This document shows positions 9,188-18,210 of a stretch of DNA of 53,689 bases, piece after piece. The stretch comes from an uncultured Selenomonadales bacterium. GTDB taxonomy: Bacteria; Bacillota; Negativicutes; Acidaminococcales; Acidaminococcaceae. The DNA lies in contig ONEW01000032.1 in NCBI GenBank assembly GCA_900316935.1, forward strand, positions 1-53,689, in the 5' to 3' direction. How positions within the stretch are numbered: the stretch's first letter is position 1; the number at the start of each line of letters is the position of its first letter. The notes beneath the pieces were generated by a model. It was not told the DNA's origin. It made no database searches and worked only from the letters and a program-made list of their open reading frames with translations. Position numbers and translations under genes: made by a program.

Positions 9188-9223
9188 TGGAAGGAGGTGG
9201 TTCAGGATAAGGAAAACATTCCC

Positions 9224-11563
9224 TTATTTCTTCAGTTCCGCCAATTGGCGCAGAATCTCTTCAATCTGGGCCTGTTGCTTTTCCACTTTTTCGCTTAATG
9301 CCGCATTGCGGGATTTCAAATCAGAAATGGTGCCGTCCTGGGCGTCCAACTGCCTCTTCTGGTCCTCGATCACCGTAGCCAGGGCCGCCTTGGAAGAGCC
9401 GGCGTAGGGGCTGCTTTTGCCAAACTTCAGGGACACGCCCACATTCAGCAGGTTCTCCCCGCCGCCCATGCTGCCGCCGACAGAGACCATGGTTTTGGCG
9501 TCAGGACGATAAAACGCACCGACGGCCATGGCATTGGCACTGCGATAATGGCCGTACCCTGCCGCAAAGTCCCATTTATCCTCGACATCAAAATCCTGCG
9601 GATGGAGCGCTGCCAGCGCAGCCGCCCCGGCACCGACCCGGTCGATGCGGCCATCCATCCGGTCCATCCTGTTGTCCAGATTGGTTACCCGGTTGTCTAC
9701 GTTCGTAATTGCGTCGGTGTTCTGTTTTACCTGGGTATCCAGGGCCATGATGTTTTCACCGGCCGTATTCGATACCTTGGTATAGGTACCGTCCGCGGTC
9801 GTACGGGTTTCGTTATAGACGGTGCCGCCGGTCACAATCCCCGTGTTGCCATTTTCCACTTTGCCGTCCGCTTTGACGGATACCGTGTAGGTGGAACTGC
9901 CGTCCGCATTCGGAGTTTCATCCACCTGGACATGGGTTCCTGCCTGAACCGTATTCCGGGTATCCCTCGCAACTCCCCCCGTGCCGGCAGAAGCCATGGC
10001 TTTCTTCAGCTGCGCCACGTTGACGGCATCGGTGTCATTGTACCCGGCCGCCACATTGGTAATCTGACGGGTTATGTTATTAGCTGTATCACCGACGGAT
10101 ACCGCGGCGGCGGTTGCCGTCCATGTTTTGCCCGTATCTGTCGAGCCCGTTTGGGTGTCGGGATCATACCCCGCCACCCCTTTATCAATGGAAGCTTTGG
10201 AATCAGCGCCCAACGCTACGCCGCCTTCATGGAGCACATCGGCTTCTGCGCCAAGGACCACCGCCTTCTTAACGCTGGTCGTCGTCCCGCCGGCCGAGGA
10301 GCCCAGGATGATGCTGCCATCGGCACCATTGGCAGTCCGCTTGTCGCCCAGGACCAAGGCTCCCTCGGTGTCCGTCACCGTGTTTTCAGAGCCGAACACG
10401 GTGACATGCTTCACATTCGTTGCGGTGTTTTTGAAACCCGTAATGGAATTATAGGTGCTTACAGCGCCACTGGTCCCCGTCACCGTATTATTGACGCCGA
10501 TGATGGATGTTTTCTGCGTATAATCCGCTTTATTGCCGCCGCCGATTGCCAGGGTGGCGCCGCCGCCTTCATTACCACTAATTGCCGTTCTCAGTTTGTC
10601 AGAGAACTCTTTTGCAGAGGAACCGCTATCCGTAGGCATACTGGATAAACTGACGACGGAATTTGTAATTTCATTGCCAGCCCCGTATACCAGAGCCCCG
10701 TTGGCATTGAACGTGCGGTTTGCCACACCGCTCACCGTATTGGCAATCCCCGAATAATAGTTACCTGTCATGGACTCAATGCTGTTCAAGGACCCGTTGA
10801 TGGTGGCCCCCAGATTCTTCACGGGATTTGCCAGGCGTCCGCCATTATAGTCACTGGAGATGATGTTGTACACACCGGTACTCGTGGTAAACGCGCCATT
10901 GCTGAAGCTGTTGGCACCAATCGTGGTAGCGTAGACATTCAGCGCGCTCGTCCTTGTCGAGGCACTGTCCACCGTCGTATCCCCCAAATCGCCTTGATAG
11001 TTGTGGGAGCCGATCATCGTACTGCCGGTACGGGCAAAGGTGTTATCGCCGATGGCAACGCTGCCTACGACTTTCGTCGGATCGGCAGGGATCCTTGCCG
11101 AAGACCACCAGCCTCCACTGTAGGTCGTCTGCCCGAAGGCAAAGCTGGCTTCTCCGCCGCCAGCCATATTTTCCACTTTTGCGTTCTTCCCGATGGCGAT
11201 GCTGCCGCCCTGGCTGGCATAGTTGTTGATGTTGGCGCCATTTCCGACCACAATATCACCGGTAGCATTGCTTACTCCGTTGGAATAAGAGATGCCGGCC
11301 CCTTTCCCAATGGCTACATTCTCCGCTTTCGGCGCATTACTGCCGGTACCGATCGCCACGCCGCTCCCGGCGCCAGGCGTCGTATCCGCCGCCAGCACCG
11401 CATTTGCCCCTCCGAGGGACACCAGGCACAGTGCGCCCAGCACAGCTGCCGTCCGCTTTACGCCCGCCTTGGCGGCTTTGCTGTTCCGTCCAGCTATTTC
11501 TGAAACCACTACATAGCAGTTTCTTGCCTCACTCCAAATGACTTGGAATCTCTTGTTCATCAT
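9224..11563 (-). CDS. YadA-like trimeric autotransporter with ESPR and C-terminal coiled coil
   Basis: A complete 779-residue trimeric autotransporter adhesin. It starts with an extended signal peptide region (MNKRFQVIWSEARNCYVVVS) followed by a classical signal sequence ending near VLAADTT. The head carries many YadA/Hia-type repeats (SVAIGD, GSIAIGKNAK, ALVLGDK). A neck (AAGYNDTDAVNVAQLKKA) and a four-strand anchor (RVGAGAAALAALHPQDFD, YRSANAMAVGAFYRP, GENLLNVGVSLKFG) follow. After the anchor it has about 60 extra residues of coiled coil (VIEDQKRQLDAQ to QAQIEEILRQLAELKK). In proteobacterial relatives the barrel is normally the extreme C-terminus, so this tail should lie in the periplasm. 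Second Met is an equally good start. Confidence 0.93.
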   Translation of the reverse strand: MMNKRFQVIWSEARNCYVVVSEIAGRNSKAAKAGVKRTAAVLGALCLVSLGGANAVLAADTTPGAGSGVAIGTGSNAPKAENVAIGKGAGISYSNGVSNATGDIVVGNGANINNYASQGGSIAIGKNAKVENMAGGGEASFAFGQTTYSGGWWSSARIPADPTKVVGSVAIGDNTFARTGSTMIGSHNYQGDLGDTTVDSASTRTSALNVYATTIGANSFSNGAFTTSTGVYNIISSDYNGGRLANPVKNLGATINGSLNSIESMTGNYYSGIANTVSGVANRTFNANGALVYGAGNEITNSVVSLSSMPTDSGSSAKEFSDKLRTAISGNEGGGATLAIGGGNKADYTQKTSIIGVNNTVTGTSGAVSTYNSITGFKNTATNVKHVTVFGSENTVTDTEGALVLGDKRTANGADGSIILGSSAGGTTTSVKKAVVLGAEADVLHEGGVALGADSKASIDKGVAGYDPDTQTGSTDTGKTWTATAAAVSVGDTANNITRQITNVAAGYNDTDAVNVAQLKKAMASAGTGGVARDTRNTVQAGTHVQVDETPNADGSSTYTVSVKADGKVENGNTGIVTGGTVYNETRTTADGTYTKVSNTAGENIMALDTQVKQNTDAITNVDNRVTNLDNRMDRMDGRIDRVGAGAAALAALHPQDFDVEDKWDFAAGYGHYRSANAMAVGAFYRPDAKTMVSVGGSMGGGENLLNVGVSLKFGKSSPYAGSSKAALATVIEDQKRQLDAQDGTISDLKSRNAALSEKVEKQQAQIEEILRQLAELKK

Positions 11564-11639
11564 CTTCCCTGCCCTTTCTTTAACTTCTCTAACTGCTTTG
11601 TCATATCATTTTTGTGTTTTATTTTTGTCTTTCTGGAGA

Positions 11640-11668
11640 ATTATACTTTGTTTCAGCTTTTTAGTCAA
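11640..11668 (-). promoter_or_regulatory. Promoter of the second adhesin
   Basis: Minus strand: TTGACT (11663-11668), 17-base spacer, TATAAT (11640-11645), a near-consensus housekeeping promoter about 75 bases before the start codon. Confidence 0.88.
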
Positions 11669-11699
11669 TACACTAAAAAGATATTATGGGCTTGATTTT

Positions 11700-12390
11700 A
11701 TGTCAGCAATATCGTTTCATGTGAATTTTCATACATTTATAAAACGTATGAAACAATAAAATCCACTTGTTTCCCCGTTTTAAAAACGACTCCGCCATCA
11801 CCCTTGGCGTGTAGGATGGCAACCCGATTGTCTGGCACCGGACATTTTGTAGACCTCGCCCCGTGCCTTCTTTGCAGCTCCGGGCCGGCAGGTTCCTTTT
11901 CGTTTCCGGTATCGTGATTTTATGCAATTGCAGATGTCCGCATGGAATTGTTTATAATGCATCGTTTTGTATAAACAAATATAAAATTGCAATAAAAAAT
12001 AAAAAGTTTATACAAAAATTAAAATACTGCCTTCCACTAAGCCATAGAGATGTGCCCCTCGAAACGGCAAGCTTATTGGGGACACGGATTCTGCAACACC
12101 TTGAAGCATCCATACTTTTCATTAGAATAACACAAACGCCCCCCCCCGCAAGACATTTTTAACAAAAAAGCAGCACCGTCATCGTAAGTGAAACTTCTTG
12201 ATTCCTGTAAAGTTCTCCAGATTTTCTATCCCCCGTATCTCGCTGTCTATAAACCAACCCCCTGTTCTTGATATGCCTGTCTCGTCTTTTTTGTCCTCTC
12301 CCCGTTTTGGTTGCCAATCAACCTCTTGCCAAATGTCCACACATGGCACGATACAACATTTGCGGTTTACACCGTGTTCCTTTTTTCCCG
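11700..12390. other. Gene-free stretch with an AT-rich segment
   Basis: I find no convincing gene here. The stretch 11935-12035 is strongly AT-rich with A-runs and could be an unwinding element for the DnaA-box cluster that follows. A run of nine C occurs near 12139. Open frames in this stretch lack ribosome sites and recognisable motifs. Confidence 0.5.
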
Positions 12391-12392
12391 GT

Positions 12393-12693
12393 TTATGCAC
12401 ATTATGCACAGGGTTATCCACAGATTTCCGTTTTATCCACAGGCCTTTTCCACTGTTTTTGCCAAAAATCAGGAGTTTTCCCCCTTTTTACAGCTTGCCC
12501 ACTTTTTTATCCACAACTTGTGGATAAGTCATGTGTATATCTTGGGGATTATGCACAACACTACATATGGGGTTTATCCCATAAAAAAAGAGCAAAAGCA
12601 CCATATAAGGTGTTTTTGCTCTTCTTGTCAAGTGTAAAATCTGTAAAGGCCCTGTAAATTATTTGAAAAAGATGCTTGACTTTCTGTGGATAA
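12393..12693. other. Cluster of eight DnaA boxes; candidate oriC or DnaA-binding locus
   Basis: Eight exact matches to TTATNCACA lie within 301 bases. Plus strand at 12393, 12402, 12414, 12433, 12507 and 12549; minus strand at 12519-12527 and 12685-12693. The 12507 and 12519 boxes form an inverted pair. Such a nine-mer is expected only about once per 33 kb by chance counting both strands. AT-rich DNA at 11935-12035 could serve for duplex opening. dnaA is not in view, and nearly all genes to the right point toward the cluster, which is unusual beside a chromosomal origin. Confidence 0.7.
12583..12622 (-). terminator. Intrinsic terminator of the glycogen operon
   Basis: Minus strand has AGAGCAAAAACACC, a six-base loop, and GGTGCTTTTGCTCT, then seven T (arms 12609-12622 and 12589-12602, one mismatch). 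It lies downstream of the last glycogen gene and inside the DnaA-box cluster. Confidence 0.88.
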
Positions 12694-12778
12694 GTCAGGG
12701 AGGGCGGCCCCATGCGGTTTTCATTTCGCGGAATTGTCAGAATTTAAATTTTTCCCTTCGGAAATGCAGAGGGGGATT

Positions 12779-15700
12779 TTACAATCCTTTTTCCGGTGTC
12801 CGGGGAGTGCGGACCTGTGCCGGAATCCGCCCAGTTGCTGCACCCAGGTTCCGCAGCCAGGCGCCCAGTTCCGGTGTCAGCGCGGCAGTATCCAGCTGCC
12901 AGTGCCAGTTGCCGGTGGCGGTGCCGGGGCGGTTCATGCGGCAGGCCGCGGGCAAGGCCAGCAGGTCCTGCAGGGGAACCACGACGAGGCGTGCCCGGCG
13001 GCTGTACAGATGGGCGATCAGGCGGCGGTTCCGTTCCGCCGCGGGGGCGTCCGGCGGCAGCCCGGCCAGCGCAGCCACGCGCTGCCGTGCCGCGTCATCG
13101 AGTTCTTCCGTCCACCAGCCGCAAAGGGTGTTGTTGTCGTGTGTGCCTGTGTAGGCCACGCAGTCCGGTTCCGTGTCGAAGGCGGTCTGCCCGTCGCTGC
13201 GCGTCACCAAATGGAACTGCAGGATCCGCATGCCCGGCAGATGGAACGCGTCCCGGAGGGCGATGACATCGTCCGTGATGACGCCCAAATCCTCGGCCAC
13301 GAGCTGCAGCTGCGGGACGGCGCGGCGCACAGCCTCAAACAGGGCTTTGCCGGGGCCTGGCGTCCAATGGCCCTGGCGCGCGTCCTGCGACACGGCGTCG
13401 ACCGCCCAGGTCGCGGCGAACCCGCGGAAATGGTCCACCCGCACCAAATCGGCCAGCTCTGCCAGGGCGCGGAAGCGCTCCACCCACCACTGCCAGCCGT
13501 CACGGGCCATGACATCCCAGCGGTACTGGGGATTGCCCCAGACCTGCCCCCGTTCGCTGAAATAGTCCGGCGGCACACCGGCGATTTCCGTCGGATACCC
13601 TTCGCCGTCCAGGTAAAAGTACTCCTGGTGGGCCCAGCAGTCGGCGCTGTCCGTGGCCACGAAGATCGGCATGTCGCCGAAGATGCGGACGCCCCGTTCT
13701 CCCGCATAGGCGCGGAGGTCCTGCCAGGCCCGGCGGAAACGGAACTGCCGTTCCTTGGCAGCGCGGATGGCGCCGGCCAGTGCGTCCGTATAGCGGCGCA
13801 GGGCGGCTGCGTCGCGCCGGCGCAGCGGGGCAGGCCATTCCTGCCAGGGTCTGCCTCCGAACTTATCTTTCAGGGCGCAAAACAGGGCGTAATCGTCGAG
13901 CCAGTACCGCCCCTTTTCGCAGAAGGCGGCAAAGGCGGCCTCTTCCACGAGCCGTCCGTCGTCGAACAGGTCCCCGCTGCCGGCGAAGGCCGACACGGAC
14001 AGGTACGGCGAATCGCCAGGGCCCGGCGGATTCAACGGCAGGATCTGCCACACGGACTGGCCGGCTGCCGCCAGGAAATCAATCCACCGTCTGGCTGCCT
14101 GCAGGCGCTCCCGGCCCGTTCTGCCCGGCAGGGAGGCCGGGTGCAGCAGGATGCCGGCGCAGCGGGGATATCCCTCTCCCCCTGCCTCCTGGCACTGGTA
14201 CACTACCGCCGTCCAGGGCGGCAGGGTCACCGTAAAGCGGCCGTTCGCGACAGGGACCGGCTCCACCGCCGCAGGGCCGGCCTGTGTCCCCGGTTCGGCC
14301 GCCCCTGTCTCCGCGGCCTCCGCCTCCACGGGGCCGAACGCGCGGACACTGTCCCACAGCGGCACCAGCCGCCCGTAGGCCAGGCCCCGCGTGTCGGCGG
14401 ACACGGTCTGCGCCCGGCCACTGCGGTTGAGGGCCGTCAGGAACACGCCGTCTTCCGCCGCTTTGCCGAAGACATCGCGGCCGCCCTCGAGAAAGCGGGC
14501 GTAGATATAGACGTCGCCGGCGGCATAGACCGTGTCGAAGCGGCCCGTCTCCAGGGCGGCGTGGGCCCGGCGCAGGCGGATCAGCGCCCGGCAGCAGGCC
14601 TGCAGTTCCTTATCCTCGCGGCCCCAGGGGAAAGTCCGCCGGTTCTCCGGATCCTTGTGTCCCGTCAGGCCGGCTTCGTCGCCATAATAAACGGCCGGCG
14701 CGCCGGGCAGGGTCATCTGCCAGGCCCGGAGCAGCCCCTCCATGCGCCGGGCCGCCGGCGCGGGCAGCGCTTCTTCCAGGATTGTGCGCAGGCGCTCCAC
14801 ATCGTGGCTGCCAAGCAGGTTCATCATGGCATGGAGGTTCTCGCGGGGATAGTTCTCCCGTTGCTGCGCCCAGGCTTCGTCCGTCTCCCGCGCGTCGGCC
14901 TTTCCCAGGGCGAAATCGAGCTGGATCTGCCGCAGCACGTAGTTCATGACACCGTCCAGCTTGCCGCCGGACAAATACTGCCGCTGCACGCCGTAGCTCA
15001 CCTTGCAGGAGGCATCTTCCCAGACCTCCCCGAGAAGGGCCGCGTCCGGGTCGGCGCGCTTCAGTTCGCGGTAAAACGGTTCCAGGAACCCGTCGGGCAG
15101 CTCGTCGGCCACATCGAGGCGCCAGCCGCTGATGCCCGCCCGCAGCCAGTGCTTCAGGACGCTGTCCTCGCCGTAGACGATGTAGTCCAGATAGGACGGC
15201 TCGGTCTCCTTCACCTCGGGCAGGCTCTTGTCGCCCCACCAGCAGTCGTATTCGTCCGGGAAGGGGTGGAACGTGTACCACGGGGCGTACGGCGAAGTTT
15301 GCGACTGATACGCCCCGGCCCCTTTGTAGGAACCGAAGCGGTTGAAGTATTCGCTGTCCGCGCCCGTATGGCTGAAGACGCCGTCCAGAAGGATGCGGAT
15401 GCCGCGGGCTTTGGCGGCCGCGCACAGGCTGCGCAGGGCCGGTTCGCCGCCCAGGAAGGCGTCGACGCGGCGGTAGCAGCCCGTGTCGTAGCGGTGGTTG
15501 CTGCGCGCCTCGAACACGGGGTTCAGGTAGAGGCAGGTGACACCCAGGTCCGCCAGGTAATCGAGCTTTTCGGCAATGCCTTCGAGGGTGCCGCCGAAAA
15601 AGTCATAGTAGCGGATGTCGCCGTTGGCGTCCTTCATATAAAAAGGCTCGTCGTCCCAGTCGCTGTGCAGCACGGCGCCGCGCTTGCCCAGGAACCGTTC

Positions 15701-16267
15701 CGCCGGCACGGCGCCGCGGCAGAAGCGGTCCGGGAAGATCTGGTAGAATACGGCGTGCTTGAGCCAGTCCGGCGTCACGGAATCTGTTGCATATACCGTG
15801 ATCTGGTACGAGGGCGGTTCCTTCCCGGCCTGCAGCCCGGCCCCGCCCCGTTCGGCGCGGTTGTTCCCATAGTAAATGGTGCGGCCGCCGTCCTGGACGA
15901 GAAAACAGTACCAGACCAGGCAGCCTTCGGCCGGCATGGGGACGGATGCTTCGTAGCGGCGCAGGCGGGGCTGCGCGGAGGCGGCAGCAACGGCAGGGTC
16001 CCCCGCTGCGTCTTCTTCCGCTTCCTCTGTGCCGGTGCCGCTGTGTGCCGCGGCACAATCCCCGGCCGCTTCCTGTACCGGCTCTTCCCACACAACCTGC
16101 ATGGGGACCTTCTCTTCGTGGTCGTGCACCCAGAGGCGCACAAAAACGGCTTCCGTCCCCCGTCCCCGCACGTCGAGGCGCAGGGTGACCACGGTTGCCG
16201 CAGAAACCGCGCCGAAGGGGTACCGGTAAGCCGTATTGCGCGAATCATGAAACAATGTGCAATCCAT
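12779..16267 (-). CDS. GH13 alpha-glucan hydrolase fused to GH77 4-alpha-glucanotransferase
   Basis: A 1162-residue two-enzyme fusion, last gene of the glycogen operon. Residues about 1-150 form an N-terminal carbohydrate-binding-like beta domain. Residues about 150-600 are a GH13 alpha-amylase/neopullulanase-type catalytic domain: FYQIFPDRFCRG, LLDGVFSHTG, GISGWRLDVADEL (nucleophile Asp), LLGEVWEDA (acid/base Glu), LLGSHDVERL. Residues about 700-1150 are a MalQ-type amylomaltase: SVWQILPLNPPGPGDSPY, FGDMPIFVATDSADCW, LADLVRVDHFRGF, LVAEDLGVIT, YTGTHDNNTLCGWW. Both active sites look intact. It probably trims and disproportionates the short branches left after phosphorylase action. The ATG at 16267 has AGGA close upstream. 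Confidence 0.92.
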   Translation of the reverse strand: MDCTLFHDSRNTAYRYPFGAVSAATVVTLRLDVRGRGTEAVFVRLWVHDHEEKVPMQVVWEEPVQEAAGDCAAAHSGTGTEEAEEDAAGDPAVAAASAQPRLRRYEASVPMPAEGCLVWYCFLVQDGGRTIYYGNNRAERGGAGLQAGKEPPSYQITVYATDSVTPDWLKHAVFYQIFPDRFCRGAVPAERFLGKRGAVLHSDWDDEPFYMKDANGDIRYYDFFGGTLEGIAEKLDYLADLGVTCLYLNPVFEARSNHRYDTGCYRRVDAFLGGEPALRSLCAAAKARGIRILLDGVFSHTGADSEYFNRFGSYKGAGAYQSQTSPYAPWYTFHPFPDEYDCWWGDKSLPEVKETEPSYLDYIVYGEDSVLKHWLRAGISGWRLDVADELPDGFLEPFYRELKRADPDAALLGEVWEDASCKVSYGVQRQYLSGGKLDGVMNYVLRQIQLDFALGKADARETDEAWAQQRENYPRENLHAMMNLLGSHDVERLRTILEEALPAPAARRMEGLLRAWQMTLPGAPAVYYGDEAGLTGHKDPENRRTFPWGREDKELQACCRALIRLRRAHAALETGRFDTVYAAGDVYIYARFLEGGRDVFGKAAEDGVFLTALNRSGRAQTVSADTRGLAYGRLVPLWDSVRAFGPVEAEAAETGAAEPGTQAGPAAVEPVPVANGRFTVTLPPWTAVVYQCQEAGGEGYPRCAGILLHPASLPGRTGRERLQAARRWIDFLAAAGQSVWQILPLNPPGPGDSPYLSVSAFAGSGDLFDDGRLVEEAAFAAFCEKGRYWLDDYALFCALKDKFGGRPWQEWPAPLRRRDAAALRRYTDALAGAIRAAKERQFRFRRAWQDLRAYAGERGVRIFGDMPIFVATDSADCWAHQEYFYLDGEGYPTEIAGVPPDYFSERGQVWGNPQYRWDVMARDGWQWWVERFRALAELADLVRVDHFRGFAATWAVDAVSQDARQGHWTPGPGKALFEAVRRAVPQLQLVAEDLGVITDDVIALRDAFHLPGMRILQFHLVTRSDGQTAFDTEPDCVAYTGTHDNNTLCGWWTEELDDAARQRVAALAGLPPDAPAAERNRRLIAHLYSRRARLVVVPLQDLLALPAACRMNRPGTATGNWHWQLDTAALTPELGAWLRNLGAATGRIPAQVRTPRTPEKGL

Positions 16268-16287
16268 TTTTCCGTCCTTTTGAAAAG

Positions 16288-16310
16288 GAGCGCGGGCCGG
16301 GCCCGCGCTC
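16288..16310 (-). other. GC-rich intercistronic hairpin between glgA and the GH13-GH77 gene
   Basis: Perfect palindrome with arms 16288-16298 and 16300-16310 (GAGCGCGGGCC), followed on the minus strand by CTTTTC. It could be a weak terminator or an mRNA-stabilising hairpin that sets relative expression of the last gene. Confidence 0.6.
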
Positions 16311-16329
16311 TCCTTACGTGTCTGTATCG

Positions 16330-18141
16330 TTATTTGTCCGTCTTTTTGGCACGCGGGGTCCGCGCCGCCTTCGCGGGGTTGGCCGTACCTTTGCCGGTCG
16401 ACCCCTTTTTCGCCGGCTTCTTTCCGGCCGGCTTCTTCCCGGCCGCTTCCTTCCCGGGGGCGGCCGCCTTCTTCGCCGCCGTCCGGCGGGTGCGCTTCTT
16501 CGCCGGGCCGGTTTCCGCCGCCGGCGCCGCAGCCTTGGCTTCCGCTGCGGCTTTGTCTGCACCGGCAGCCTCTTTCCTTGCTTCCGCGCGGACCGACTCG
16601 CCAAAGGCCGTCTTTTCAATGACCTGCTGCACGGCTTCGGTCACCGTGTCGAGCGACTCGCCCGGCCTGCCCGGGTCCGGAACCGGACCGGGTTCCGCGG
16701 CCGGGGCGGCTTCCAGCAGCTGCCGGTACAGGTCGCGGTAGGCTTCGGCCGGTTTCTCCCAGCCGTTATCGGAATGCATGGCGTTCAGCACGAGTTTTTC
16801 CCAGACCGACTCTTCCTCGAAATAGCTCAGGCCGCGTTTCACCGTGAACAGCAGCTCATGGGCGTTGTAGTTCGGGAAGGTCAGGCCGTTGCCCGTGCCC
16901 ACGTACCGCTCGAAGTTCGCCACCGTATCCTTCAGGCCGCCGACTTCGCGGACCACGGGCACCGTGCCGTACTTCATGGCGATCATCTGGCTCAGGCCGC
17001 AGGCTTCGTAACGCGAAGGCATCAGGAACAGGTCCGCGCCGGCATAGACTTTGTGGGCCAGCGCCTCGCTGAAGAGGATCTGGACGGACACCTTGTCGGG
17101 ATAACGCGCCGCCAGCTCCTGCAGCGCCTGCTCGTACTGCCTGTCGCCCGTGCCGACGACGACGAACTGCACATATTCCTGCATCATTTCGTCCATGATG
17201 AAGGTCAGCAGGTCAAGGCCCTTGGCTTCGACCAGGCGGCTGATGAGGGCAATCACGGGGACCTTCCGGTTCACGGGCAGGCCCAGCTCCTTCTGCAGCG
17301 CCTCCTTGTTGAGCGGTTTGCGGGAGAAGACGTCCGTGTCATCGTACGGATAAGGAATATAGGGATCCGTCTCCGGGTTATAGGCGCTTGCGTCCATGCC
17401 GTTCAGGATGCCCTTCAGTTTGCCGGAGCACAGGCGCACGTAGTCATCGAGGCCCTCGCCGAAATAGGGATAGCGGATTTCCTCGGCGTAGGTGCGGCTG
17501 ACCGTCGTCACGTAGTCCGCATAGCACATGCCGGCCTTGAGGAAATTGACGCAGCCCCCATTCTCGATGTTCCCGTTGTAATACAGCCGCATGGACAGTC
17601 CCAGGACATCTTCCACGATGTCGCGGCCGTAAATGCCCTGGTACTTGAGGTTGTGGATGGTGAAGACATTCTTCATGTCCTTGTAGAACGGGTCCTTCAT
17701 GAAATCTTCCTTCAGGTAGACGCCCACGAGCCCCGTGTGCCAGTCATTCGTGTGGATGATATCGGGCTTGAACCCGATGTGGGGCAGCATGGCGAGGACG
17801 GCCTTGCTGAAGAAGGCGAACCGTTCGGCGTCATCGTAATAGCCGTACAGGCCGTCGCGCTTGAAATAATACTCATTGTCGAGGAAGAACACGGGTACGC
17901 CGTCGAGGACGACCTTTTCGACGCCCATGTACTGGTTGCGCCAGGACAGGTCCACCGTCCCCGTGTAGACCGTCTCCATCTGTGCCTGGTACGCCCCGGC
18001 GATCCCCGCATACTTGGGGATGACAAGGGCGGTTTCCACGCCCTGTTTCCGCAATTCCTTCGGCAGCGCGCCCATGACATCGGCGAGACCGCCCGTTTTG
18101 ATAAAAGGCGCCGCTTCGGAAGCAACAAACAACACTTTCAT
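16330..18141 (-). CDS. glgA: Glycogen synthase with a long basic Ala/Lys/Pro tail
   Basis: ADP-glucose-dependent glycogen synthase (GT5) that extends alpha-1,4 chains. The N-terminus shows KTGGLADVMGALPKEL, then HTNDWHTGL, and the C-terminal GT-B half has ISRLVEAKGLDLL and MPSRYEACGLSQMIAMKYGT. The normal enzyme ends near residue 475. Here another ~125 residues follow, first acidic/Pro-rich (EPGPVPDPGRPGES), then strongly basic (PAKKRTRRTAAKKAAAPG, GKKPAGKKPAKKG), like a histone H1 tail. Such a tail is not needed for GT5 activity and may bind polyanions or anchor the enzyme. It is the fifth gene of the operon, 69 bases after glgB. Confidence 0.95.
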   Translation of the reverse strand: MKVLFVASEAAPFIKTGGLADVMGALPKELRKQGVETALVIPKYAGIAGAYQAQMETVYTGTVDLSWRNQYMGVEKVVLDGVPVFFLDNEYYFKRDGLYGYYDDAERFAFFSKAVLAMLPHIGFKPDIIHTNDWHTGLVGVYLKEDFMKDPFYKDMKNVFTIHNLKYQGIYGRDIVEDVLGLSMRLYYNGNIENGGCVNFLKAGMCYADYVTTVSRTYAEEIRYPYFGEGLDDYVRLCSGKLKGILNGMDASAYNPETDPYIPYPYDDTDVFSRKPLNKEALQKELGLPVNRKVPVIALISRLVEAKGLDLLTFIMDEMMQEYVQFVVVGTGDRQYEQALQELAARYPDKVSVQILFSEALAHKVYAGADLFLMPSRYEACGLSQMIAMKYGTVPVVREVGGLKDTVANFERYVGTGNGLTFPNYNAHELLFTVKRGLSYFEEESVWEKLVLNAMHSDNGWEKPAEAYRDLYRQLLEAAPAAEPGPVPDPGRPGESLDTVTEAVQQVIEKTAFGESVRAEARKEAAGADKAAAEAKAAAPAAETGPAKKRTRRTAAKKAAAPGKEAAGKKPAGKKPAKKGSTGKGTANPAKAARTPRAKKTDK

Positions 18142-18210
18142 ACTCTTCGACCCCTTTCTGTTACAAACTCCTTTTGAGGGAACGATGTCCCTTCCGTTTC
18201 CCGGCCAACT

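Noticed and set aside
12136..12146. Run of nine C as a phase-variation tract
   Set aside because: It does not lie in or just upstream of any supported gene.
12393..12693. Plasmid replication origin
   Set aside because: No rep gene, iteron series or partition gene is seen, and the neighbours are chromosomal housekeeping pathways.
12686..16741. A 1350-codon plus-strand open frame opposite the GH13-GH77 gene
   Set aside because: The opposite strand has intact catalytic motifs of two enzymes; this frame is open only because of high GC at third positions.
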